64,000 nt of DNA from Grifola frondosa (Eukaryota; Basidiomycota; Agaricomycetes; Polyporales; Grifolaceae). The notes under the pieces are model-generated. The model was not told the origin of the DNA and did no database searches. It worked only from the letters and a program-made list of their open reading frames with translations. How positions within the stretch are numbered: the stretch's first letter is position 1; the number at the start of each line of letters is the position of its first letter. Location: NCBI GenBank assembly GCA_001683735.1, contig LUGG01000001.1:1550001-1614000 (forward strand), read 5' to 3'. A program made the translations under genes and the position numbers. This document shows positions 12,344 to 23,686 of the stretch, piece by piece.

Positions 12344-13079
12344 CACAGATATGCTCAGGAATATGATGGTTCGTGATGGAGAAGGCGAATGCAAAAAAAG
12401 TCAAAAAATTGGATATTATATACGAGGAGAGTTCTGGTGCCTCGCCAATCTCCACGCCAATCGCCATGTAAACAGCGTCAGGTGATCGCGTCGCGCCGCG
12501 TGACGTTACGCGTCTGGACTCTGGACTCTGAAGAGAGACCTCACTGCTCAGACCTCATGGGAACCTGGGAAACTCTCCTTGAAATTTCTGGCCTGTTTTT
12601 TTTTTACGTGCCGGGATGCACCCATGTAGACCGCAGCAGCGGAAGATGCACTCCGAGTCCCGACACCGACAGAGAGGAGACTTCCGCACAACATGACGCG
12701 ATGCCGACATGCCCGAGTGCACCAAGGAACTAGGAAGCCCGTGTACATCTCTCACGCTGCGTTCAGTAAGCAACGTCGCTCAATGAGCTCCCGAACGTTG
12801 TTTTGTTACTTGTACAATGTAATTTGAATACCGAACGCGTCTGTCAGTCAGTCACATGATTCGGATGTGCCACCATGCCTTGAGCCACTCAAATTCAATG
12901 AAATTCAACCCATCCTCCTATAGTCGCACCAAATCGACTGAAACTGCTTCAGTGTTCGAATGAATCCAGTTCATTAGGTGTAGAGTGTGATTCATACAGT
13001 CAAAAGTGAGCGCTTTCATGATCTTCTTGCACTCAAATAAAGCTGATTCCAGCATCCGTAACATCGCAAAGTAGGCAGA
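12344..13079. other. Intergenic, DUF7726-like / FunK1 divergent region
   Basis: About 735 bases. It contains a run of 11 T at about 12597 and otherwise nothing I can name. Additional 5' exon sequence of the FunK1 gene could hide in 12900-13079, because FunK1 proteins usually have a longer N-terminus than the one seen. A minus-strand open frame at 12918-13151 has no support. Confidence 0.4.
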
Positions 13080-15567
13080 ATGTCCCATAAATTCCTGAAG
13101 ATGTCCTACGAAGAATTTATGACTGTAGTCGTCGATCCACATGTCCCGCATGCATCCTATAAAGGCGCTAAGCCTAGCTTCAGCGATGTATTCGACGGCA
13201 TACCACCATCGAAGGTCTCTCGCATCCAGGAAGACCTATGCGATCCCTTCGTGAGCGCAGTCAATTTTTCTCCCTTTGAATTGTATTCTTATACCTTGGA
13301 ACACATAGATTAATTGCGTTGAGAAAGCGCGGCTGTGCAATGGATACGATATACGCTTCGAGCCAGAACAAAGCCGCTCTCGTTCGCGGCGCATATTGAA
13401 CGCTGGCTTCTTTAAGAACACCAAGAAGAGTGATATCCCCCTGAATACTCGATCATACTGGGCAACACTAACCCTTTGGATCCAGTGGAAGGGGAATTCA
13501 TCTGATATCGATCCCTTTGACGACAGCGGGCCGAAGTTTGAGGCCGATTCTGATCTTCATCGGAAGAATCGTGTTGAACTCACTGCTTATGCTGCAAAGA
13601 TTTTCGACCACCAGCACCGCCAGTTCCTCTTCTCCGCCCTCATTCTTTGCAATTGCGCACGTCTCATCTTCTGGGATAGATCTGGCGCCATCGTCACAGA
13701 GAAATTCAACTATAGAGATGAACCGGAGAAGCTGTGCAAGTTTTTCTATTTATTTTCTTGTCTTACTCCTACCGACCAGGGCTTCGACCATACCGCGACG
13801 TTGATCCAGGAGGGCTCGAAGGATTACAAACTCATGCTAGATATATCGAAGGAGGGCCTGGAGGCCGTGAAGAAAATGTACTCGAAACGTAAAGCGGACA
13901 AGATGCGGAAACTTCCACCTGACTATGTGAGGGAATTTTTTTCAAATTCTCTTGACACAGACTGGCCATGGTGGAGGTTATCTGTCCCCGAAGAGTCAGA
14001 CGAGCTATCGAGGACAAGACATGTGGACGTCGATAAACAGTGGCTCCCCCAACGCGTGCTACTAGTTGGGAAACCTCTGGTCCGATCTTCGCGGATGCAT
14101 GGCCGTGGTACGCGCGGATATGTCGCTTTTGATACGAAGGACCTTGCCTTTGTCTTTCTGAAGGACCAATGGCGCATGGACCTCCCTGGCGTGAGGAAGG
14201 AAGGTAGCACGATTCAGACGTTGAACGCCAAGGGAGTCAACTACGTTCCGACCTTGGTGTGTCACGGAGACGTTCGCGGCGCAGACCGCCTAGCCCAAAT
14301 TACGTCCATACACCATTATCTTGACGACGACAGTCCTCAGGCCGGTCCGTATGTTCACTATAGGCTAGTTGAGAGGGAAGTTGCTCTCCCGATGGCTTAT
14401 TTCAAGACCGGTCACGAACTTGTCACAATTTTGACGGATTGTTTGAGGGGTGCGTTTCACGAACCGTTTACCTCCTGCGTCTAACAGGCAAGTCGATAGG
14501 TCACAAGGAAGCCTTCGAAAAAGCTCAAATTATGCATGGTGACGTAAGCGTTGGCAATACACTATGCGTAGGATTCGAGGAGGAAGACGAGCACGGTGAA
14601 AAGCGTACCACACTGAAAGGTCTGCTCTGCGATTGGGAACTTGGTCAAACTGTCCATTCCGGTGATGGAAGCGACGCAAAAGTTGAACAACGTGCTCGTG
14701 GCATGGTAGAGTCTGATATCGTTTCACGCTTGGCGAACAATGTTAACTGCTCACAAGCAGGGAACCTGGCAGTTTATGTCAGCATTGCGATTATCGGATC
14801 CGGATAAGGCCTTGACACTCCAAGATGAACTTGAGTCCTTTTTTCATGTCCTCCTTTACAACGGTGTCAGATACCTTCAGCACAATTGCGAGAATGTGGT
14901 GGACTTCATACACCGTTTCTTCGACGATCGTTCAGTCTATGCTGGTATGTATACTTGCGGTCCTACCAAAATGGCGGCGATGGAGAACGGGAGAATTAGC
15001 CTTCCAAGGCCTCATGGAACGTTGCGATTTATGGACGACGACAAGAGCAACAACCATCCACTTAACGACGTATTGGACAAATTCTTATTCTGGTTGAAAG
15101 CTACCTACAAGGTAGCTCTCTTCATCGCAAGCCCTCCGGGATCGTCAACACCTGGCATGATCCCCGCTCTTGACGAGGTTCAGGCCAGGATGAAGACACA
15201 TGTTGCCAAGCTCCAAGAAGAATACACCGCCCAGAAGACTGCACTGGATAACCATAATGCATTATTACAACTGCTGGACGAATCTCTGGCGCAACAGAGC
15301 TCGTGGCCAAAGAACGACAAATTGGGAGATCAAATGCCAGTGCACTCCCCCGACATTATCGAAACTGCTTCAGGCCTCCCTCAAAGCCTTTCCAGAAAGG
15401 ATCCGGGGTCTCCTTCACAGAAGCGCGCAAAGTCGCCCTTCGGGGATTCAAGTCAGGAGGAGCATTCATCAGTACGGGCAAAAGGAGGTCCTCTCGGGAC
15501 GGGAAGAAAACACGCTGAAGGCACGGCCCACAAGAGGCGTAGAGGAAACGGCAAGGGTCGCAGGTAA
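13080..15567 (+). CDS. FunK1-type fungal protein kinase
   Basis: Member of the fungus-specific FunK1 kinase family, which is expanded in multicellular basidiomycetes; substrates are unknown. Exons 13080-13250, 13309-14449, 14500-14705 and 14761-15567 join in frame to 774 codons plus stop. Kinase landmarks: GRGTRGYVAFD, LVEREVALPM, GHKEAFEKAQIMHGDVSVGN (catalytic loop, HGD replacing HRD) and LLCDWELGQ (DWE in place of DFG, normal for this family), then GTWQFMSALRLS and LQDELESFFHVLLY. The C-tail is basic and Ser-rich with nuclear-localisation-like clusters (KRAKSP, HKRRRGNGKGRR). The 50-nt third-exon junction uses branch site CTAAC and acceptor GATAG. An upstream 5' exon may be missing. A decayed relative lies 1.7 kb downstream, beyond the IES2 gene. 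Confidence 0.88.
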
Positions 15568-15703
15568 CTTGAAGGAACGCGTTACTCGGAGTTATTCAAG
15601 AACAACGTCGAGGATGAAAGCAGCGAAGCATGCTCAACGCAACATAAATATGAAAACAATGACGTACAGTTACACAACGACCAATGGATTCACTATATTA
15701 CAC

Positions 15704-17116
15704 TTATACAACATTCAATTGTGCCTCCAGCGCCTTCAAATGATCTAAGCCACAAGCGCCTCTCCGGAAATCCTTCACCAGCCTGTATTTCCGATGTGCG
15801 GTGCAGCCGTCAACATCGCACTGCAGGTGACTCCTCACCTGCCCCTCATGCGCACCGTTACGATCAACCTCCATCTTGATATCCGCAGGTTGAGAAAGTG
15901 CAGCGGGTGGAATTGCAAAAGATAACACCATTTGCTTCCCCGCAGCTCTGTCGTCGACGTCGCCACGTTCTTTCACACTCGAGACCCATCGGTACATCAT
16001 CGGCACCACAGGAACCACGTTTGAGAACTCTCCTTCCTCAGCATCGCCATCCACCAAAGGATTCAAACCTGGTGTGGGTCGATCTTCTGCAGTGGAAAGT
16101 GCGTTCTTCTTGCCCTTGGAACGGGATTGTTTCTTCAGAAGGCGATTAATTGTTTCAGCCTAATACATCAACGACATTATGAGTGTTACACTTGCAACGA
16201 GGAGGCTGTGAAAAGAACCTTCTCATCCTCGAGTTTCTTCTCAGTCAGATTCCGCCGTTTCCGAGCAGTTTCCTCTCGCTTGAGAGCAATTCTATTTCAG
16301 TGAGGGGTTTTTTCTTGCGTGGGTTTGGCGGTTCAACTGGGCGGACGGTGTGAAAGCGCAGGAAATACTGAGCGAGATTGAGACAGAGATGGAATTACAC
16401 ATACCCAGCGACACATGAGATGAATCTACGACATTCGCTAGCACAGCTTGTGTGCTGTTAGTGCTCTACCGCCAGTAGCAGTGGTGGCGACTGAAGTAGA
16501 ACGCGTGGATTCGTCAGCGCTATCAGAATCCTCAGACTCAAGATCAATGTCTGTTTCGACCTTGCGTCAGATAAATTCTTGTAATCAATATGGAGGAAAT
16601 ACCTCGTGATAGTTCGCGATGAGATGATTTCGCAACCCCATTTGGGGTAGAGAACGACGATTGCGCTGCACTAGAGGCAGCACTAAATTGAGGAAGCTTG
16701 AGTTTGATTTTTAATCTAGGTTGAGGCACGGGTTCCGGTTCATGCTGCTCTGGAGGTGGAGACGATAGCACATCCACATCCGAGGTCTCCTAACAGGTAG
16801 TTGTAGACGTCAAGAAAATGAATACTGATATCGAACATAACGACGTACCTCGAGGTCTTCCTCTTCCATCACATCCTTGTCATCCACAGGTCCTTCATGT
16901 CTTTCGTCCTCCTGGTCTTCCACAGTAACGTCAACTTCATCCAAATCTTGGTGGTCTGGATCTTCATCGACGTCCATCTCAATTTGTTCTTCCTCCGACT
17001 GTGACATGTCCATGTCTACCAGAACTCGACGTCAGAGAACCCCAAACATCGGGTTTCAATTACTAACCGCTTCCAGTATCAGAATCGCCCGGCGCATATG
17101 CCTTCCTCTTCGCCAT
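15704..17116 (-). CDS. IES2: INO80 chromatin-remodelling complex subunit IES2 (INO80B, PAPA-1-like)
   Basis: Subunit of the INO80 nucleosome remodeller in the nucleus, needed for its ATPase activity. Read leftward from ATG 17116 (MAKRKAYAPGDSDTGS). Order: acidic N-terminal third (QSEEEQIEMDVDEDPD), a Pro-rich LKIKLKLP segment typical of PAPA-1-like proteins, a basic coiled part with RQAVLANVVDSSHVSL (compare TKRQAAL..E in IES2), then MYRWVSSVKERGD, LSFAIPPAAL and the C-terminal zinc-binding signature CDVDGCTAHRKYRLVKDFRR with GACGLDHLKALE. That Cys-rich end is diagnostic. Several short introns interrupt the gene. It converges with the FunK1 gene, with only 136 bases between their stops. Confidence 0.87.
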
Positions 17117-17259
17117 TGTTGCAAATAAGAGTCTACTCTGAGATTTACGCCGTACAGTTGTCAGAGTACTTAGAGTGGAGGCGGTCAGCTTGTCTTCGAT
17201 CACGTTTACACGTGGTTTTCAACTTCCAATCTGGATCGAGCACTCATGGTCAAGCGCCG

Positions 17260-18460
17260 GAAATGGTGCGCATATACATTGCACTCGACGCGAACAGCCG
17301 CACGGTTGTTTATTTTTGAAGGATTACTGTGCTTCAATGGATTGATGAAACAATGCTTTCGCAACAGAGACGAGGATTATCGGAGTCGGACATCTGGCCG
17401 TGAAAGAAGTACTACCACGCCTCCTCAGTGGTTTCAAGGATAGTCATGAGGTAACGACCATTATGTCCCATTGCGCCAAAAGTGAGATAATATATCTTGA
17501 TTAATCCAATCCTCTCATGGAGATGGCTCTAGGTCACAAGGAGGCCGTTGAAAATGCCAAAATTCCACATGGAAATGACAACGCAGGGAACGTATTATTT
17601 GTTGAATCTGAAGAAATCGGTTCCTGCGGGGAGATTTTTACTGCCGCTATAGGTATGTTGTATGATTGGGAGTTCTCCAAGGTTCTGGCCTCTGCCGATA
17701 ATGAAGAAGATAGTGATACGCACCATCACAGGGCGAAAGCTATCAGTTTACAAAGCCAATATATCATACCGTAAGTTATTTCTAAGGTTCCTGTAGATTG
17801 TGGACTCATTATGAGCGTTGAAAGGGCGTCTGGCAATTCCTGTCAGGGATGATATTTTCGCAGCCAGGCAAGATCATTTCTGTCGCCGATGACATGGAAT
17901 CATTTCTTTACGTCTTTCTTTAATATGGGGTGAGACACATGCACCGCAACTATGAGAAATTGATGTGGGTGTATTTATCGCACCTTTTTTGAGGACGCGT
18001 TATGCGATTCTCGGGGATATTCGTGTGGCCCGTCGAAGATGACTGCGCTGCACTCCGGATAAATCTCTCTTCCAAGAAGAGGCATTAAAATTTCTAGACA
18101 GCATCCAGCAGCCCCAGCATTCGCTTAACAACACTATAAAAAACCTTCTATTATGGTTCATACCATATTATCAGGACGAGCCGCCGACGTCATCCCTTAC
18201 CAATCCCAGAGGTTTGACCGACATCACCAATTCTCAGGTCCCATAGAACCAGCCTGGAGAGGATCATGCTGTTTTCACAAATACTCTAGCGGAACACTTG
18301 TCTCGGCACGAGTTGTGGCCAAAGAATGACAACCTAGGCGACCAACTGGCCCCGGGCTACAAGTACCGGCAAGGCGCATACAATCCGAAGAAGCGTGACA
18401 ACACAATGCTATCTGCTCCAGACGAGAATGGTTTGACCAAGCGGTCAAGAGCACCTGGTG
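17260..18460 (+). pseudogene. Decayed FunK1 kinase copy
   Basis: A broken relative of the intact FunK1 gene. Matching pieces occur in the right order but in shifting frames: RIYIALDANSRTVVYFEG (against GYVAFDTKDLAFVFLKD), SHEVTTIMSHCAK, ALGHKEAVENAKIPHGND (against GHKEAFEKAQIMHGDV), MLYDWEFSKVLA, GVWQFLSGMIFSQPGK with DDMESFLYVFL followed by a stop, and at about 18310 ELWPKNDNLGDQ (against SSWPKNDKLGDQ). The N-terminal half is absent, the catalytic HGD has become HGN, and frames are interrupted. It is therefore almost certainly non-coding, a remnant of an old tandem duplication interrupted by IES2. Confidence 0.8.
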
Positions 18461-18753
18461 CGTTGTTCGCTCAGCGTTTTACCTATGAGTGCCAACCGGA
18501 ACTGATCTGTCAATCAACAGGGGGAAAGGCTGACGACCACAGATACTGTTCCAACCACATTTGAATGCTATGATTTATTCTACGATGTAACGAGTGATCT
18601 CCCGGACGATTTTCAGTTTTGGTATGCAGAGAAATCGTTCGGAGCTGTGCCTGAAAGGAAGGTATACATCTCGATTCGTTATGTATATGTAACGATTCTA
18701 GTCGAATAAGAGTCACTGACGCTGCAACAGTCGTTATTCCGTCGCGCGGTGCA

Positions 18754-20046
18754 TTATACATATTCAAACGTATGCCACGAGATGAATATTGAATAGGCAT
18801 GTGCACAAAGTCCAAATGAGGAGGACGGGAATTTTAGCTGAATGCCAGGATGCAGCATTGACAGGAAGAAATCCCCGAACCCAGAGCTCCCTTGCGTCGC
18901 TGCCACGGCGGTCGTAGATACTATTGTCTCTCTACAAAAATAATTTCAATATCTACTCCAGGTAGGACAAACCAGTGACCTTACGTTGTAGTGAACTCCA
19001 TTATCGCGCCTTGAAGCGTTACTGTGCTTACGATCGTCTCAATGGAGGTCAGCACAACTGTGATAGACTGCGTATACATCGTGGTGAACCCGGATGAAGT
19101 TGACGTAGGTGCACCGCCAGACGGCTCTATGACGATAGTAGCTGGAAGACTTGAGGGCTCGATCACAATGCCTGAGGCGCCCGCAGTCACAGTAATGACA
19201 CCCTGTGCGGAAGTAATGGTTGAAAGTGGACTGTCGGTGCTCTGGGGAGCGTTGTTAATGGGCAGTAAGTTCGAAGGTGGTGGGCTCGAAGGTTGCGGTT
19301 GGTCTTGTAAATCGTTCACTGCCGAGGTGCACGCGTCAGACGGCGCGCTGTTCTGCAGTTCGACTGGAATGGGTGTAATGGAGAAGAAGTTGTTTCCCTG
19401 AGCATGGGAGTTCTCGTAGAAAGTAAGCTGCGGGGCGTGAGAGTCAGCCGGGATCGACGCGATGGCTCAAATTGGCCTTACATTGTAGTCTCCGGCTGGT
19501 ATGCAGTCTGGAATGGGCCAATTGAGGTGCTTCACGGTGCTTCCACTTTCCTGGATCAAGAGCTCTGGTCCGGCAGACACCGTGATGTTCTGAAGTGTCT
19601 CTGAGGACACCATGTAGAGCTCGAGAAGATCAATGCCGGATGTTGTGTCCAGCCTTCCGTCACCGGAAACCTATGAACAGTTCGACCAGTGCTGCAGGAT
19701 AACAGTTGAAAAGCAAAACTCACATCAATAGCGATAGGCATATTGCTTCCAGCATTCAAAGGCCTACAATGGAAGCAACCATCCGGCGAGATCCGTCAAT
19801 ATATAATCACAGGTGATATGAATTAATTTCGTACGTATTTGGTTGAGGCGAGTCCACCACCGCGAGACCATTGGTGAATACCTGTCCATTTACGAGAGTC
19901 TGTGCGAAGGCGGCATCGATACATGAAGTGGCGAATAAATAGAGAGCGAACAAGTGAACGAATGATAGCGAGCGCTGCTGCGGGGTAGGGCTGGGAAACC
20001 GGCATAGCCGAGAAGACAAGTCGAGGTGAGCCAGCACCTTGAACAT
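18754..20046 (-). CDS. Secreted Ser/Thr-rich protein, unknown function
   Basis: Read leftward from ATG 20046. The N-terminus has a charged lead then a hydrophobic signal (LFALYLFATSCIDAAFA) before QTLVNGQVFTNGLAV. The middle is beta-rich (NMPIAIDVSGDGRLD, SETLQNITVSAGPELLIQ, IPAGDYNLTFYENS), resembling the extracellular domain shared by many small basidiomycete secreted proteins. Then comes a long Ser/Thr/Pro-rich stretch (SSPPPSNLLPINNAPQSTDS; STSSGFTTMYTQSITVVL), likely O-glycosylated. After a splice at about 18985 the tail has a mildly hydrophobic end that could serve as a GPI signal; my stop at 18754 is tentative. Probably a cell-wall or extracellular protein. No enzyme motif is seen. Confidence 0.6.
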
Positions 20047-20286
20047 TGCTTCACATTAAAGATGAAAGCGCAAAAGTGGCCTGGCCAGGGGGCAGAAGGC
20101 TCGACCGTCCGCACAGCGAGCTGGGGGGAGCTGAAGAGATTTGCGGTGCAGTCTGTAGAGAAATCATCTGTGAGAGATCTTGCTACCAAGAAACGCAACC
20201 GTAGTCCCTGACCTGATTTCATTTTCCCCGGTCGGACCGTCGTCGTTACGAGCTGTCCTGTTGAGTTGCCAACCAAACCTTCCATT

Positions 20287-20460
20287 TGTGGAATCCCAGG
20301 CCCGGGCAACTCCACTATACGTTTGTCCGAAATTAGCCTTTTTGAGAGCCCAAAATCGGCCAAAACCTTGTCCGAGTTAGCATATTTTACCCCCAAAATT
20401 GGCCTAAATGCCCCGAATCTTTGTCCAGATTTAGCCTTTTTGACGGTCAGGCCGGTCAAC
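20287..20460 (+). repeat. Left island repeat: 27-bp core plus AT-rich block
   Basis: Bases 20301-20327 are identical, in inverted orientation, to 27822-27848. The core begins CCCGGGCAACTCC and ends CGTTTGTC. Outward flanks (GGAATCCCAGG against the reverse complement of CCTGGAATCCC) also match imperfectly. Inward follow three loose tandem units starting TTGTCC, then TTAGC and an A/T run (at about 20324, 20369 and 20421). The second unit has a direct-orientation match at 27752-27780. Confidence 0.8.
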
Positions 20461-20770
20461 TTCCGAGATGCATGCTCAAAAAAGTGAAAATATGTATGAG
20501 TGAACGAGGGTGAACACCACAGAGACTCTGGTTATCGTATTTATCCCTTCGAGTGTATCTTCTATTGCAAATGGTATGTGATGTTCAATATAAATTGATA
20601 CCTCATGTACTTAACCAAGAGCTTTAGGATGCGGGTGGAGACCTCGACAGGAATCTGTCGGACATCGAAGATGATCCCGCCACACATTTCTCTTGTTGCA
20701 GTCATTCCTCGGACCTTCACACTCATGGCCATGCCAAACACCTTTTGTATAATTTAGGTCCAGGTATAAT

Positions 20771-20786
20771 GTCCGGAACACCGGAC
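20771..20786. repeat. Short perfect palindrome
   Basis: GTCCGG, a 4-base loop AACA, and CCGGAC form a perfect 6-bp inverted repeat. It may be chance or a binding site. Confidence 0.3.
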
Positions 20787-21314
20787 AACATGGTCCTCAG
20801 TTCCGAAGCTACTTTACACTGGAGAGCATTGAATAAATAAAAGGTGCAGAAGTTAATTATCAAGATACCAGGAGGAAAGCACATAGCGGGGAGGATCAAT
20901 CAACACCTCGTAGATACAAATTAGACTTATTCGACATTGTATTCCTGTCCAGACGGTCCACCGTTTGCGGTTTGGAAGTAGAGCTGAGTGCCGCTAAATT
21001 CACGGTCCACAAATTCCTTACCTAATGTTTGGTCGCGCGTGGCAAGTCGCGTCGATTTCTGGCGTATGGGCCCCGGACGCCCCAGGATGATGGGGCAAAG
21101 CAATGTGAGAGGAGCGGAGGTGGTAGTGACAGAGGATTGGAACAAGAGAGCTGGAGAAAATGTAGAATATACAATCTCAGTGGTGTTAAGTGCAGGGTTT
21201 CGAAGAAAAACAGCAGGCACTGACTGGACAAATGAGTAGGAGGAATGATACCCTCCGTGGCGCTGGCTGTCGTGCGCGCGGCCGACGTGCCGAACGAACT
21301 GTAAATTTCGCACG

Positions 21315-21425
21315 CGAAACCGTGAATCTACCGGTCAGATGGAAGCTGAGTGGGGGTCGTTTTTCGCTGGACGCTCCGCCAAAGTACCTCACGAAACCTC
21401 CCCACCCGACAGATTCACGGTTTCG
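21315..21425. repeat. 15-bp perfect inverted repeat (hairpin)
   Basis: CGAAACCGTGAATCT (21315-21329) is repeated as its exact reverse complement at 21411-21425, with 81 bases between. The match resumes outside with CTGTAAA (21299) and TTTACAG (21428). It lies about 220 bases upstream of the XPG-like gene start, so it could be a small transposon relic or a regulatory hairpin. Confidence 0.65.
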
Positions 21426-21647
21426 GCTTTACAGTCTCTGGCGTCAAATTTCGGCACATCCACCATGCACCACCACCACTCTTTCCGCCTTCCGCCTCCC
21501 TACCTCACTCTCGTCAGCGAGCGCCACGTCACCGACTCTTTTTGCACCCCTTGCTCATTGTTGAACTCTTCTTGCGGGTCTACTAGCACTTCCTTGGACG
21601 ATCAGCAGCTCTCAATTCAGTTTATTTATCACAGCTCTGTCGGACAC

Positions 21648-23518
21648 ATGGGAATCAGGGGGCTTTGGGAGGTATCTCGCGACACTTTTTTTTTTCTCGA
21701 TTTTTTGATCTCTAACTTTTGATATTGGCAGACCATTGGGTCTGCGGGCTCTCGTCACTCACTGACAGCACTCGTCACACAAGATGGTCTCGAACACAAT
21801 CACCATAGGTATAAGGTCATATATGTTGTCTATCTGCATCAAAACTCACTGTCACACAGGCCCTATCGCATCGGTGTTGATGCCAGGTATGTACCCCCTC
21901 ACTTTCTGTTTCACACGGCAGCTCAGTCAGTCTGTGACAGTGTCTGGCTCGCAAAGTGCCAGAAGCCATTCATGTATGCCCACGCCAGCGCTGGCCAAAA
22001 TCCGGAGCTTCGTACCTTATTCTATCGCCTCGCTCGACTGTTTTCTCTCCCATTAACAGCTGTTTTCGTCTTCGATGGCCCTAACCGCCCCAGTATCAAG
22101 CGTGGGAAGAAGGTTATCAAGGCACAGCATTGGTTGACAGCCGGTGCGATGAGGCTAATCGGAGACTTTGGTTTCCAATGGCATCTCGTAAGCAATTTCT
22201 CCATTTATTTATTCCTAGCTAATATAAAATATTGCAGGCTCCCGGAGAGGCTGAAGTGGAGCTTGCGCTGATGAATCAACTTGGCCTTATCGACGCCATC
22301 ATGACTGATGATGGCGACGCTTTTGCGTTCGGCGCAGAGACTGTTATTCGCAAGTAAGTGACCACAACTGCCTTGTGCATGAGCCGTGCTCATTGTCCTT
22401 TGACAGCCCATCTGTTAAGTTCGACCACGACACTGTCATGGTCTATACGTACAGCGCCCTCGCCTCCCATCCCGATGTCAAACTAACGCGGGGTGGCATG
22501 TTGCTGATGGCACTTCTTAGCGGCGGCGACTATCCCGAGGTATGATATTCTTTCATTTGTTGTTTACATTTTAGTCTAATACAGACTCATCTTCAGAGTG
22601 GACTACGAGGCTTCGGGCATCGCATTTCACGTGGACTGGCCTGCTACGGGCTGGGAACAGACTTGTTCGAGGCAACTGTCTCACTCGAAGATGCCGCTCT
22701 TACGGCTATTCCTTCACGGCTGGCGCAACAACCTGCGCTGGCTCCTCTGTTCCGATCCCAATGGATACCTTGGCCGACGACATGTTGCCTTGGCCAGTAC
22801 CATCCCGGATACCTTTCCCACTGTCGACATTCTACGAGCTTATGTGTACCCCGCCACGTCGTCACCCGAAGCTCTTCTTGATGTAGGATTTTGCGGGGCT
22901 ATCTCATTCGACCTAGCGAGACTTGCACGAACGTGCGAGCAGTACTTCACTTGGGGCGACAACGTCACAAACCTTCTCAAGAAGTTTGAGAAGATGGTTT
23001 GGCCCGGTGTTGTTCTTCGCCTTTTGATGGCTGAGTGCGTGATCACGCTCGAAAGAGCTCACCAGCTTCATGAAGAAGTAAGTCTGCATTGGCTCATTTT
23101 TGTCCATGCTAACCCATTTTTGTCTATGAGGTTGTTGCATCCCTTCTCGATAGCATCAAGATATCTCAATCTCGCATCAAGTCGGGTGTGTCCGAATTCA
23201 AACTACAAGTTCTGCCGACACCCCTCATACCGACCACTCTCTCGGAGTTGCTCGGTGGATTTCTCGGCTCGAACAACCAACCAGCTGACCATGTGGCAGC
23301 AGCTGTCATGTCAAAATACTGGATTCCTTCGTGCGTCCTCGCACAGGCTCGGCAACCTCGCTCTTTGGCGGCGTCATCGGGTACGATTATTTCGCACTCT
23401 CCACTGCACTCCTCTGTCGACGGTGCCACTAATGCCGGATACACCAATTATAGGCAAAGTGGTCAGCGCAAAACACGACGCCAGTGAGCGGATCACAATT
23501 GATCTCACGGATGATTAA
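21648..23518 (+). CDS. XPG/GEN1-like PIN-domain nuclease, with one net frame shift
   Basis: Structure-specific nuclease of the Rad2/XPG superfamily, close to the GEN1-like proteins multiplied in Agaricomycetes. Exons 21648-21671, 21732-21808, 21860-21886, 21941-22187, 22238-22353, 22407-22539, 22597-23077, 23131-23380 and 23454-23518 follow good splice sites. Motifs: MGIRGLWETIGSAG, YRIGVDASVWL (first catalytic Asp), FVFDGPNRPSIKRGKK, APGEAEVELALMNQLGLIDA with MTDDGDAFAFGA (XPG-I acidic cluster), and LLMALLSGGDYPE (H2TH entry). The acidic residues are intact. Exon lengths sum to 1420, one more than a multiple of three. The frame slips within exon 7 near 22700-22712, between SLEDAAL and FLHGWRNN. 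The C-terminus ends ITIDLTDD, a SUMO-interaction-like motif. It is a functional gene only if the extra base is an error. Confidence 0.8.
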
Positions 23519-23686
23519 AACATGGCAGATTCACGGCGTCGGACTGTATCCTGAACTCTTCGCACACTCTGTATTGCCCTCCGCTGTAGCGTTACTATTT
23601 ATCTTCATCCTTACATAACTTGTAGCAGTCGAAAATTATATGACATTTGATTGTATGTAATTTGTACTAACTTGTAATTTCGTTAC

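Larger units (their letters stand above)
20047..21647. other. Repeat-bearing intergenic region left of the XPG gene
   Basis: About 1.6 kb without a gene I can defend. It holds the left flanking repeat of the island (20287-20460), a short perfect palindrome at 20771-20786 and a 15-bp hairpin at 21315-21425. A minus-strand open frame at 20927-21313 (ending GPSGQEYNVE) has some protein-like look but no start context, family or splice partners. Confidence 0.5.

Noticed and set aside
20927..21313. Minus-strand 128-codon open frame
   Set aside because: No splice partners, no family, and it overlaps the repeat-rich upstream region.
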